A model generated the notes under the pieces. That model did not search any database. It was given only the letters and a program-made list of their open reading frames with translations, and had not been told where the DNA came from. Made by a program: the position numbers and the translations under genes. From Variovorax sp. OV700 (GTDB lineage Bacteria > Pseudomonadota > Gammaproteobacteria > Burkholderiales > Burkholderiaceae_C), in contig NZ_FNDR01000019.1 in NCBI RefSeq assembly GCF_900099805.1, positions 24,504-88,503 on the forward strand: a stretch of DNA of 64,000 nt, given 5' to 3'. How positions within the stretch are numbered: position 1 is the stretch's first letter; every line of letters starts with the position of its first letter. Shown here piece after piece: positions 25,217 through 33,252 of the stretch.

Positions 25217-26107
25217 ATGGACCGCTTCAAAGCCATGCAGACCTTCGTGCAGATTGCCGATCAGGGGAGCCTGACCCGCGCCGCCGAATCGATGGGCAGT
25301 TCGCTGCCCGCGGTGGTGCGCTCTCTTGCCGCACTCGAGGCGCACCTGGGCGTGCGACTCTTTCATCGCACCACGCGCCGCCTCTCGCTGACCGAGGAAG
25401 GCCGCCACTATCTGCCCAGCGCGCGCGAAGTGCTGCTCGCAGCCGATGCCGCGGACCTTGCGCTCAAGGCCGAGGCGCACGAGCCCGCGGGTCTGCTCAC
25501 CATCACTGCGCCGGTGCTGTTCGGCCATATGTACGTGGCGCCGGCCATCACGCGCTTCATGAAGCGCTACGACAAGGTGCGCTGCAGCGTGCTGCTGTAC
25601 GACCGCACGGTGAACCTGCTGGAGGAAAACATCGACATCGGCATCCGCATCAGCCCGCTGCAGGATTCATCGCTCGTGGCGCAGACGCTCGGCACCATCC
25701 GGCGCGTGGTGGCGGCGAGCCCCGACTTCCTCGCGAACCATGGCACGCCGCGGCATCCACGCGACCTTGCCGGCGCCCCCTGCGTGCGCGGCCGCATCGA
25801 CGCGCCGCCGCAGTGGCAGTTTCACGAGCGCGGCAAGACCGTGAACGTGACGCCTAGCAACCGGCTCGAGTTCAACCACCTCGCGCCCGCCGTGGAGGCA
25901 TGCGCCGCGGGCATGGGGTTTGGCACTTTCTTCTCGTACCAGGTGTTGCCGTACGTGGCGCAAGGCCGGTTGAAGCTGGTGCTCGAAGACTACGAACCGC
26001 CACCGCGGCCCGTGAGCGTGATCTACCCGAACGCGCGGCTGCTACCGGCGCGCACGCGGGCGTTCATCGACTGGATGAAGAGCGAATTCAGCGGCATGCG
26101 GATGTAG
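25217..26107 (+). CDS. LysR-family transcriptional regulator
   Basis: 296 residues. The N-terminal winged helix-turn-helix is at 1-60 (MDRFKAMQTFVQIADQGSLTRAAESMGSSLPAVVRSLAALEAHLGVRLFHRTTRRLSLTEEG). The effector-binding domain is about 90-296. It belongs to the CrgA/AaeR-like branch with LLTITAPVLFGHMYVAPAITRFM. It is divergent from the GST/PPOX operon over 114 bp, the usual arrangement of a LysR regulator and its target. That intergenic region contains a GAATGAATAGCCATTC stretch (around 25164-25180) as a possible T-N11-A type site. The inducer is unknown. Confidence 0.9.
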   Translation: MDRFKAMQTFVQIADQGSLTRAAESMGSSLPAVVRSLAALEAHLGVRLFHRTTRRLSLTEEGRHYLPSAREVLLAADAADLALKAEAHEPAGLLTITAPVLFGHMYVAPAITRFMKRYDKVRCSVLLYDRTVNLLEENIDIGIRISPLQDSSLVAQTLGTIRRVVAASPDFLANHGTPRHPRDLAGAPCVRGRIDAPPQWQFHERGKTVNVTPSNRLEFNHLAPAVEACAAGMGFGTFFSYQVLPYVAQGRLKLVLEDYEPPPRPVSVIYPNARLLPARTRAFIDWMKSEFSGMRM

Positions 26108-26197
26108 CCCCCCCGACTGCTGCTCCGAACTCTCCGGCGTTGTCCATCGGTTGAAGCGCGGGCGACAGGCTTCGCGCGCCTGGGCCAGAATGGTCGC

Positions 26198-27145
26198 GTG
26201 CCATCCTCCTACTCTTCTTCGCCCATCCCTCTTTTCCGCGCCAGCCATCTTCAGAAGCGCTATGGCGACACCACCGTCGTCGACGACCTGTCGTTCGAGA
26301 TCTCGCCCGGTGAATGTCTGGGCGTGATCGGCCCGAACGGCGCGGGCAAGACCACCACGATCCGCATGTGCCTGGGCCTGACCACCCCCGACGGCGGTGA
26401 GATCTCGGCGCTGGGCCTGCAGATGCCGCGCGATGCGCTCGCCATCAAGGCGCAGCTTGGCGTGGTCTCGCAGTTCGACACGCTCGATCCCGACTTCAGC
26501 TGCGCCGAGAACCTCGTGGTGTACGGCCGCTACTTCGGCTTCAGCAAGGCAAAGGCGAGCGAGCGCGTACCGCAGCTGCTGGAGTTTGCCGCCCTCTCGC
26601 ACAAGGCGAATGCGAAGCCGGGCGAACTGTCGGGCGGCATGCGGCGGCGCCTTTCGCTGGCGCGTGCGCTGGTGAACGACCCCAAGCTGCTGCTGCTCGA
26701 CGAGCCGACCACCGGGCTCGATCCGCAGGCGCGGCACCTGATGTGGGAGCGGCTGCAGGTTTTGCTGCAGCAAGGCAAGTCGATTCTCCTGACCACGCAC
26801 TTCATGGACGAGGCCGAGCGCCTGTGCTCGCGCCTGCTGGTGCTCGACCACGGCCGAAAGATTGCCGAAGGACGGCCGCGCGACCTGATCGCCGAACACC
26901 TGGAGCCCGATGTGGTCGAGGTGTATGGCAACGGCGCGCTCTCGCTGGCCGAGTCGCCCGAACTCAAGGCCATGGCGGCCCGCGTGGAAGTGAGCGGAGA
27001 GACGGTGTTCTTCTACACGCAGGATGCGCGCCGCCTGCTCGATGCGCTGGCGCAGCACGGCCGGCTGCGCACCTTTCATCGGCCCGCTAACCTCGAAGAC
27101 CTTTTTCTCAAGCTCACGGGCCGGCAGATTCGCCAGGAGGGCTGA
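26198..27145 (+). CDS. ABC transporter ATP-binding protein (NodI-like)
   Basis: 315 residues. Walker A is GPNGAGKTTT (near residue 45), the ABC signature is LSGGMRRRLSLARAL, Walker B is LLLLDEPTTGLD, and the switch His is in LLTTHFMDEAERLC. The type is the NodI/DrrA export class, with a C-terminal subdomain about 225-315. The start codon is GTG at 26198, followed by a Ser/Pro-rich leader. It lies 3 bp before the permease gene, forming a two-gene exporter. NodIJ-type systems in non-rhizobia are general exporters; the cargo is unknown and no nod genes are present. Confidence 0.92.
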   Translation: MPSSYSSSPIPLFRASHLQKRYGDTTVVDDLSFEISPGECLGVIGPNGAGKTTTIRMCLGLTTPDGGEISALGLQMPRDALAIKAQLGVVSQFDTLDPDFSCAENLVVYGRYFGFSKAKASERVPQLLEFAALSHKANAKPGELSGGMRRRLSLARALVNDPKLLLLDEPTTGLDPQARHLMWERLQVLLQQGKSILLTTHFMDEAERLCSRLLVLDHGRKIAEGRPRDLIAEHLEPDVVEVYGNGALSLAESPELKAMAARVEVSGETVFFYTQDARRLLDALAQHGRLRTFHRPANLEDLFLKLTGRQIRQEG

Positions 27146-27148
27146 TCC

Positions 27149-27997
27149 ATGAACGCTACGACGACGACAACACCATCTACGGCCCTCGGCAGCACGCCGC
27201 CATCGCCTTCGGTATGGCGCGCGCCCGAACTCTCGCTGCGCTGGTGGCCGGTTTTCCTGCGCAACCTGCTGGTGTGGAAAAAGCTCGCGATACCGAGCCT
27301 CATCGGCAACATCGCCGAGCCGCTGATCTGGCTCGTGGCCTTCGGCTACGGCATGGGCGCGCTAGTCGGCGAGGTGTCAGTCAACGGAACGCGGGTGCCC
27401 TACATCCTGTTTCTGGCGAGCGGTTCGATCTGCATGAGCGCGATGAATGCCGCGAGTTTCGAGGCGCTGTACTCGGCCTTCTCGCGCATGCACGTGCAGA
27501 AAACCTGGGACGGCATCATGAACGCGCCGGTCGGGCTCGACGACATCGTGCTGGCGGAGATGCTGTGGGCGGCATTCAAGTCGATCTTCACCGTGACCGC
27601 GATCCTGTTCGTGATGCTCGGGCTGGGGATCAGCCACAGTCCGAAACTTGTGGTGGCCTGGATGGTGCTGATCGGGGCCGGCATCACCTTCTCATCCATT
27701 GCGTTGATCTTCAATGCGCTGGCGAAGGGGTATGACTTTTTTACGTACTACTTCACGTTGTTCATGACGCCGATGATGTTCTTGAGCGGCGTGTTCTTTC
27801 CTTTGGAGCAATTGCCTTCTGCTGTTCGGGCCGTGGCGGCTTGGCTGCCGTTAACTACTGCGGTGGCGCTGGTGAGGCCGTTGTTCATGGATCAGTGGCC
27901 TGTGGGGTGGTGGCGGCATGCGGTGGTGTTGGCGGTTTATGCGGTTGTGGCTTTTTGGATTGCTTTGGGGCTGACTCGAAAGAGGTTTCGGGGGTAG
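27149..27997 (+). CDS. ABC-2 type permease (NodJ-like)
   Basis: 282 residues, six hydrophobic segments, ABC-2 fold. Conserved parts include WKKLAIPSLIGNIAEPLIWLVAFGYGMGALVG, MNAASFEALYSAFSRMHVQKTWDGIMNAPV (coupling region) and MTPMMFLSGVFFPLEQLP near the C terminus. Pairs with the ATPase encoded 3 bp upstream. The last 60 or so codons change character sharply: almost no C-ending codons, many ending in G or T, unlike the first two thirds. The gene ends just before a large intergenic inverted repeat. Confidence 0.92.
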   Translation: MNATTTTTPSTALGSTPPSPSVWRAPELSLRWWPVFLRNLLVWKKLAIPSLIGNIAEPLIWLVAFGYGMGALVGEVSVNGTRVPYILFLASGSICMSAMNAASFEALYSAFSRMHVQKTWDGIMNAPVGLDDIVLAEMLWAAFKSIFTVTAILFVMLGLGISHSPKLVVAWMVLIGAGITFSSIALIFNALAKGYDFFTYYFTLFMTPMMFLSGVFFPLEQLPSAVRAVAAWLPLTTAVALVRPLFMDQWPVGWWRHAVVLAVYAVVAFWIALGLTRKRFRG

Positions 27998-28022
27998 CTG
28001 GTTGCTGGATTTTTTTTGTTGT

Positions 28023-28587
28023 CCGAGGCCGGGTGTCGCCCCGGCGGGCGACTCACTTTCTTTGCTTCGCCAAGGAAAGTAAGCAAAGAAAGGCGACCCC
28101 TACTGTCTGCGTCCCTTCGCTTCGCTACGGGAAACCTGCTGTGCTCGACTCCGGCGGGGGTCCGCAGAACTCGCTTCGCTCAAACAGCTGCGGCCCTGAT
28201 CCCACCTCCATCTGCGCTCCTCGGCGCATACAGAAGGGGTGGGAGCGGGCGGCCTTCGCTCCCGCTCGGCCCCAAGTCCAACAGCCAACTCAATACCAAC
28301 CCCCGCAGGCGCTGTGCGCCTGCGGGGGCCTGGTGGCCGAGCGAAGCAAAGGCCCGCGTGGTCTCCAAGCCCCTCTGTATGCGCCGAGGAGCGCAGGGTT
28401 TCGCGGATCAGGGCTCGCAGCTGTTTGAGCGAAGCGAGTTCTGCGAGACCCCGCGAAACCCGAGCACCGCAGGTTGCCCGCAGCGAAGCGAAGGGTCGCA
28501 GACAGTGGGGTCGCCTTTCTTTTGCCTACGTTTCTTTGGCGAAGCAAAGAAAAGTAGGTCGCCCGCCGGGGCGAGACCCGGCCTCGG
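28023..28587. repeat. Large imperfect inverted repeat (about 255-bp arms)
   Basis: Fills the gene-free stretch 27998-28659. The left arm (28023 to about 28277) and right arm (about 28331-28587) are near-complementary throughout: outer ends CCGAGGCCGGG and CCCGGCCTCGG, then matching blocks such as CGCCCCGGCGGGCGAC, CTTTGCTTCGCCAA, CTCGCTTCGCTCAAACAGCTG and TGCGCTCCTCGGCGCATACAG. The loop holds a perfect inner hairpin (28300-28328). Open frames through it are low-quality shadows. This type of intergenic repeat with TTTCTTTGCTTCGCC blocks is, from memory, scattered in several proteobacterial genomes. RNA from either strand would fold into one very long hairpin. Confidence 0.85.
28300..28328. terminator. 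Perfect hairpin in the apex of the large inverted repeat
   Basis: CCCCCGCAGGCG (28300-28311), loop CTGTG, CGCCTGCGGGGG (28317-28328): a 12-bp GC-only stem at the centre of the inverted repeat. There is no T-run. It may be a terminator-like or nucleation structure for the long hairpin. Confidence 0.5.
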
Positions 28588-28630
28588 AAAACAAACACTC
28601 AAAAGCAAGCCAAAAACATTACATTGCACA

Positions 28631-28641
28631 CAATTGAATTG
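28631..28641. promoter_or_regulatory. Probable OhrR operator
   Basis: CAATTGAATTG in an AT-rich patch (28615-28660, with TACATTGCACA and CTACAATTCA around it) just before ohrR. OhrR operators of the family are AT-rich inverted repeats built on TACAATT/AATTGTA, which this resembles. Confidence 0.5.
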
Positions 28642-28659
28642 CACGCTACAATTCACTCT

Positions 28660-29112
28660 ATGCCTACCCAACATGCCTCAGACGAAATGCTCAAGCTGGA
28701 CAACCAGCTCTGCTTTGCCGTCTATTCCGCCTCGTTGGCCATGACCCGCCTCTACAAGCCGGTCCTGGAAAAGCTGCAGCTCACCTACCCCCAATACCTC
28801 GTGATGCTCGCCCTCTGGGAGCAAGACGGCCCCACCGTCTCCGCACTCGGCGAACGCCTTTCACTCGACTCCGGCACGCTCACGCCACTGCTCAAGCGGC
28901 TCGAAGCCAGCGGCTACGTGGCCAGGGTGCGCGACACGGCCGACGAGCGCCGCGTGCACATCACGCTCACCGCCGCCGGCCGCAAGCTGAAGACCCGCGC
29001 CGCCAACGTGCCCGAATGCCTGATGGCGGCCGCGCAGTGCTCGGTGCCCGAACTGATTTCGCTTACCCAGCAGATCCAGTCGCTGCGCGACCGCATCAAG
29101 AAAGCGGCCTGA
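28660..29112 (+). CDS. ohrR: Organic hydroperoxide-sensing MarR regulator
   Basis: 150-residue MarR-family repressor. The peroxide-sensing cysteine is Cys18 in LDNQLCFAVYSAS, the OhrR hallmark, and Cys120 and Cys127 offer a partner for a 2-Cys mechanism. The winged helix lies at about 45-100 (LSLDSGTLTPLLKRLEASGYVARVRDTADERRVHITLTAAG), with Tyr29/Tyr33-region residues YKPVLEKLQLTYPQYL that normally hydrogen-bond the cysteine. It sits 97 bp upstream of ohr in the same direction, so it is both regulator and neighbour of its target. ATG 28660 was chosen over an upstream in-frame GTG/ATG because the operator-like repeat covers that region. Confidence 0.93.
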   Translation: MPTQHASDEMLKLDNQLCFAVYSASLAMTRLYKPVLEKLQLTYPQYLVMLALWEQDGPTVSALGERLSLDSGTLTPLLKRLEASGYVARVRDTADERRVHITLTAAGRKLKTRAANVPECLMAAAQCSVPELISLTQQIQSLRDRIKKAA

Positions 29113-29209
29113 CGACGGGCCACCCCGGTTTTCTCCCCGCTTCGATCGAAAAAAGAGAGAAGCAGCTTTTTCACCCTCCTCCATCACCATCATCATCAAA
29201 GGAATCACC

Positions 29210-29635
29210 ATGACCACCAAGCTCGACAAGGTTCTCTACACCGCTGAAGCCCATACCGTCGGCGGCCGCGACGGCGCAGGCAAGTCCAGCGACGGCGCCA
29301 TCGACGTCAAGCTGAGCTCGCCCGGTTCGGGCAAGCCCGGCACCAACCCCGAGCAGCTGTTCGCGGTCGGCTACGCCGCCTGCTTCATCGGTGCGATGAA
29401 GGCCGTCGGCCCGAAGATCGGCGTCAAGGTGCCTGAAGACGTGGCCATCGACTCGAAGGTTTCCCTCGGCCCGACGAACGGTGGCGCTGCCTATGGCATT
29501 TCCGTCCAGCTCTCGATCACGCTGCCCGGCCTGGACGCCGACCAGAAGCAAAAGCTGGTCGACACCGCCCACCAGGTGTGCCCGTACTCGAACGCCACGC
29601 GCGGCAACATCGACGTCGAACTGACGATCGCCTGA
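29210..29635 (+). CDS. ohr: Organic hydroperoxide resistance protein
   Basis: Thiol-dependent peroxidase that reduces organic hydroperoxides using lipoylated proteins, 141 residues, dimeric, cytosolic. Catalytic Cys58 (GYAACFIGAM) and resolving Cys124 (HQVCPYSNATRGN), with Arg20 (GGRDG) and Glu48 (NPEQLF) of the active-site network. It is preceded by ohrR and its own AAGGAATCACC ribosome site, and followed by a strong terminator, so ohrR-ohr is a self-contained peroxide-response unit. Confidence 0.96.
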   Translation: MTTKLDKVLYTAEAHTVGGRDGAGKSSDGAIDVKLSSPGSGKPGTNPEQLFAVGYAACFIGAMKAVGPKIGVKVPEDVAIDSKVSLGPTNGGAAYGISVQLSITLPGLDADQKQKLVDTAHQVCPYSNATRGNIDVELTIA

Positions 29636-29663
29636 GTTCGCGCACAGCACAGCTCAACGCAGC

Positions 29664-29699
29664 AAAAAGCGCCCCGGCCACAAGCCGGGGCGCTTTTTT
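29664..29699 (+). terminator. Rho-independent terminator after ohr
   Basis: Long perfect stem AAAAAGCGCCCCGGC (29664-29678), loop CACAA, GCCGGGGCGCTTTTTT (29684-29699). The A-run and T-run make it usable on both strands. Confidence 0.9.
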
Positions 29700-29826
29700 C
29701 ATGTGCGCGCCGTGTCTCACGGGTGACGCCGAAACGCACCGCGCGATGGCGCCTTTCATCAAGCTTGGCTAATGTGGCTGCACGACGCCTCACCGCAACC
29801 CATTCCACCGTGGAGATCGAGACACC

Positions 29827-30942
29827 ATGAGCACCACCAGCTTCCTGATCCGCAAGGACCAGCTCCCCACCACGCGCCTGCACACCGCCACCAACGAGCC
29901 GCTGGCCGACGGCCAGGTACGCGTTCGCATCGACAGCTTCGCGCTCACCTCCAACAACATCACCTACGCGGCCTTTGGCGATGCCATGAGCTATTGGCAG
30001 TTCTTCCCGACCGGCGAAGAAGGCTGGGGCAGCATCCCGGTGTGGGGGTTCGGCAGCGTGGTGCAGTCGCTGCACCCGGGGGTGGCGGTGGGCGAGCGGC
30101 TCTATGGCTACTGGCCGATGTCGTCGACTGCGGTGCTGAGCCCGGACCGTCTCACTTCCGCGCGCTTCACCGATGCTGCTGCGCACCGCGCGGCGCTGCC
30201 CGCGGTCTACAACCAGTATTTCCGCTGTAACGCCGATCCGCTGTACACACCGGACACCGAAGACCTGCAGGCGCTGCTGCGCCCTCTGTTCATCACCTCG
30301 TGGCTGATCGACGACTTCATGGCCGACAACGATTTCTTCGGCGGCAGCACCATGCTGCTGTCGAGCGCATCTAGCAAGACGGCCTACGGCACGGCATTCC
30401 AGCTGCACCAGCGCAAAGGCATCGAGGTGATCGGCCTGACCTCGCCCGCCAACGTGGCCTTCTGCGAAAGCCTGGGCTGCTACGACCGGGTGGTGACCTA
30501 CGACGCACTCGACACCATCGCGGCCGACACGCCCGCCGTGTACGTGGACTTCGCCGGCAATGGCGAGCTCCGCAATGCCATTCACGCGCGCTTCGCGAAC
30601 CTGAAGTACAGCTGCTCGATAGGCGGCACGCACGTCGAGCAACTCGCCGCCCAGGGCGCGGGCAAGGACCTGCCGGGCCCGCGCGCCACGCTGTTCTTTG
30701 CGCCAGCGCAGATCAAGAAGCGCACCGCCGAGTGGGGCGCCGACGAATTCGGCCGCCGCATGGTGGCCGCCTGGCACGACTTCCTTGCCGCGGTGACCCG
30801 CGCGAAGAACCCCTGGCTGCGTCCCGAACACCACCATGGCGGCGAGGCGGTGCAGACAGCGTATGCGCAGGTGCTGGCCGGCAAGGGCGACCCGCGCACC
30901 GGACATATTCTTTCGCTTTACAAACAACCCGGCGGGCTGTGA
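29827..30942 (+). CDS. DUF2855 family protein (MDR-like oxidoreductase fold)
   Basis: 371 residues. The N terminus has the GroES-like start of quinone-reductase-type proteins (NEPLADGQVRVRIDSFALTSNNITYAAFGDAMSYWQFFP), and the middle has a nucleotide-fold-like segment (TMLLSSASSKTAYGTAFQLHQRKGIEVIGLTSPANVAF). This matches DUF2855, for which no activity is established to my knowledge. It has no zinc ligands and lacks a clear GxGxxG, so cofactor use is uncertain. It precedes srkA by 33 bp on the same strand and may be co-transcribed with it. Confidence 0.82.
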   Translation: MSTTSFLIRKDQLPTTRLHTATNEPLADGQVRVRIDSFALTSNNITYAAFGDAMSYWQFFPTGEEGWGSIPVWGFGSVVQSLHPGVAVGERLYGYWPMSSTAVLSPDRLTSARFTDAAAHRAALPAVYNQYFRCNADPLYTPDTEDLQALLRPLFITSWLIDDFMADNDFFGGSTMLLSSASSKTAYGTAFQLHQRKGIEVIGLTSPANVAFCESLGCYDRVVTYDALDTIAADTPAVYVDFAGNGELRNAIHARFANLKYSCSIGGTHVEQLAAQGAGKDLPGPRATLFFAPAQIKKRTAEWGADEFGRRMVAAWHDFLAAVTRAKNPWLRPEHHHGGEAVQTAYAQVLAGKGDPRTGHILSLYKQPGGL

Positions 30943-30975
30943 CGCCGGGAGGGCCCATGTAGCGACAATCGCTGC

Positions 30976-32013
30976 ATGACCCCTTCCCCCGCGACGCCTG
31001 CCAACACACATCCTTACGAGAGCCTCACGCCCGACGTGGTGCTCGACGCGCTCGCGACGCTCGGCCTGCACGGCGACGGTCGGCTCACCGGCCTCAACTC
31101 CTATGAGAACCGGGTTTATCAGGTGTTCCTGGAGGACCGCAGTGCGGTCGTGGTCAAGTTCTACCGGCCCGAGCGCTGGAGCGAGGCCGCGATCCTCGAA
31201 GAGCACGGCTTCTCGCTCGAACTCGCAGCAGCCGAAGTGCCCGCCGTGGCGCCGCTGGCCTTCGACGGCACCACCCTGCACCACCACTGCGGCTTCGCCT
31301 TCAGCGTGAGCCCGTATCGCGGCGGCCGCGCGCCGGAGCTCGACGATTTCGAAGTGCTCGAATGGGTCGGCCGGTTTCTCGCGCGCATCCACACCGTGGG
31401 CAGCGCCAAGCCTTTCGAGGCCCGGCCTGCGCTGGACCTGCAGACTTTCGGCATCGCCTCGCGCGACTGGCTGCTGGGGCACGACAAGGTGCCGCTCGAC
31501 GTCCAGCGCGACTGGGAAAAGGCCTGCAACGAGGCGCTCGACATGATCGCCGCCACCGCGCTGGCGGTGGACGCCCCCGCTTCCTCCGGCTTCCAGCCGC
31601 GCAAGCTGCGGCTGCACGGCGACGTGCACCCCGGCAACATCCTGTGGACGCCCACCGACCGCCCGGGCGGCGGCCCGCACTTCGTCGACCTCGACGACGC
31701 GCGCACGGGCTTTGCGGTGCAGGATCTGTGGATGCTGCTCTCGGGCGAACGCGCGCAGCGCACCGCGCAACTCTCGGGACTGCTCGACGGCTACGAGCAG
31801 TTCCGCGAGTTCGACCGCCGCGAACTCGCGTTGATCGAGCCACTGCGCACCTTGCGGCTCATCCACTACAGCGCCTGGCTCGCCCGGCGCTGGGAAGACC
31901 CGATCTTTCCGATCAACTTTCCGTGGTTCGGCTCCAGCGACTACTGGAAGGGCCAGATCCTCGTGCTGCAGGAGCAGTGCGAGCAGATGGCCGAAGAACC
32001 GCTTTATGCCTGA
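30976..32013 (+). CDS. srkA: Stress response serine/threonine kinase (YihE/RdoA)
   Basis: APH/choline-kinase-like protein kinase, 345 residues, cytosolic; the E. coli homologue counters stress-induced cell death. Features: GLNSYENRVYQVFLED (nucleotide loop), VVVKFYRPERWS (ATP lysine), LRLHGDVHPGNILWT (catalytic loop with the base Asp), FVDLDDARTGFAVQDLWML (metal-binding DxD segment), and the C-terminal family motif FPINFPWFGSSDYWKGQ. Length and motifs are complete. It ends 24 bp before the stop of the minus-strand VWA operon. Confidence 0.93.
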   Translation: MTPSPATPANTHPYESLTPDVVLDALATLGLHGDGRLTGLNSYENRVYQVFLEDRSAVVVKFYRPERWSEAAILEEHGFSLELAAAEVPAVAPLAFDGTTLHHHCGFAFSVSPYRGGRAPELDDFEVLEWVGRFLARIHTVGSAKPFEARPALDLQTFGIASRDWLLGHDKVPLDVQRDWEKACNEALDMIAATALAVDAPASSGFQPRKLRLHGDVHPGNILWTPTDRPGGGPHFVDLDDARTGFAVQDLWMLLSGERAQRTAQLSGLLDGYEQFREFDRRELALIEPLRTLRLIHYSAWLARRWEDPIFPINFPWFGSSDYWKGQILVLQEQCEQMAEEPLYA

Positions 32014-32037
32014 GCGAGCGCCCGGCGGGCGACTGCG

Positions 32038-33252
32038 CTATGCCGCCCGGCTGGTCTTCAGGCCCTGCCCCGCCGCCCAGGCGGCGACGTCCTCGCGCTT
32101 GATGGCCGCGGCCATCAAGCCCGGGAACGCGTCCGGCGTGCAGGCGAACGACGGCACGCCGAGCGCGGCCAGCTTGGCGGCCAGGTCGCGGTCGTAGGCG
32201 GGCGCGCCCTCGTCGCTGAGCGCCAGCAGCGCGATGAACTGCACGCCGGCCTCGACCAGTTCGTTGGCACGCCGCAGCAGGTTGCCTTCGACCCCGCCTT
32301 CGTACAGGTCGGAGATCAAAATCAGGATGGTGTTGCGCGGCTCCCGCACCAGGCTCTGGCAGTAGCCCACCGCGCCGTTGATGTCGGTGCCGCCGCCCAG
32401 CTGCACGCCGAACAGCAGGTCCACCGGGTCTTGCAGCTGCTCGGTCATGTCGACCACGGCGGTGTCGAACACCACGAGCTTGGTCGACACGGCCGGCAGG
32501 CTCGCCATGACGGCGCCGAAGATGCTCGAATAGACCACCGAGGCGGCCATCGAGCCGCTCTGGTCGATGCACAGGATCACCTCGCGCTGCGGCTGGCGGG
32601 CCTTGCGGCCGTAGCCGACCAGCGTCTGCGGCACCACGGTGCGGTACTCTGGCTGCCAGTGGCGCAGGTTGGCGCGGATGGTGCGGTTCCAGTCGATCTC
32701 CGAATGGCGCGGCCGGCGGTTGCGCTGGCTGCGGTTGAGCGCACCGCTCACGGCGCTACGCATCGGCTCCTCGAGCCGCTTCATGAGTTCGTCGACCACC
32801 TTGCGCACCACGGCGCGCGCGGTGTCCTTGGTGCCGGCCGGAATCACGCTCGACAACGCCACGAGGTTCGCAACCAGGTGCACGTCGGGCTGCGCGTTCT
32901 CGAGCATCTCGGGCTGCAGCAGCATCTGGCGCAGGTTGAGCCGCTCCATCGCATCGCGCTGCATCACCTGCACCACCTGGCTCGGAAAGTACTTGCGGAT
33001 GTCGCCGAGCCAGCGCGCCACGCTGGGCGCCGAATCACCGCGTCCGCCGCGCTGGCCGCCTTGGCCCAGGCCGCGGCGGCCGTCGGCTTCATAGAGCGCG
33101 GCAAGCGCCTGGTCGATCTCGCGCACGCGGCCCTCGACGGCGCCGCAGCTGGCGTTGGCCTCGCTGCCAAGCACGAGCCTCCAGCGCTGCAGGCGGCCGG
33201 TGGGTGGCGGGGCCTCTTCTTCGATGTCGACGGGGTCCGGATTCACGCTCAT
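32038..33252 (-). CDS. VWA (CoxE-like) domain protein of a MoxR-associated operon
   Basis: 404 residues, cytosolic. Residues 1-220 contain a Gly/Arg-rich stretch (58-75) and a helical region. The von Willebrand A domain starts at about 223, with a complete MIDAS: D230-Q-S232-G-S234, T289 in GGGTDINGAV, and D315 in LISDLYEGG. It is most similar in layout to YehP of the yehLMPQ cluster. It is the last gene of the operon; its ATG overlaps the TGA of the DUF5682 gene (ATGA). MoxR/VWA pairs usually act together as chaperone-like machines that insert metals or remodel targets; the target here is unknown. Confidence 0.88.
   Translation of the reverse strand: MSVNPDPVDIEEEAPPPTGRLQRWRLVLGSEANASCGAVEGRVREIDQALAALYEADGRRGLGQGGQRGGRGDSAPSVARWLGDIRKYFPSQVVQVMQRDAMERLNLRQMLLQPEMLENAQPDVHLVANLVALSSVIPAGTKDTARAVVRKVVDELMKRLEEPMRSAVSGALNRSQRNRRPRHSEIDWNRTIRANLRHWQPEYRTVVPQTLVGYGRKARQPQREVILCIDQSGSMAASVVYSSIFGAVMASLPAVSTKLVVFDTAVVDMTEQLQDPVDLLFGVQLGGGTDINGAVGYCQSLVREPRNTILILISDLYEGGVEGNLLRRANELVEAGVQFIALLALSDEGAPAYDRDLAAKLAALGVPSFACTPDAFPGLMAAAIKREDVAAWAAGQGLKTSRAA

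Noticed and set aside
28631..28641. Possible CRISPR-like or mobile element border in the AT-rich patch before ohrR
   Set aside because: The AT-rich composition is explained by an OhrR operator; no repeats of spacer-like spacing were seen.
28016..28744. Open frames of 60-240 codons in the inverted repeat region
   Set aside because: They follow the repeat, not a protein family, and both strands give equally poor low-complexity products.
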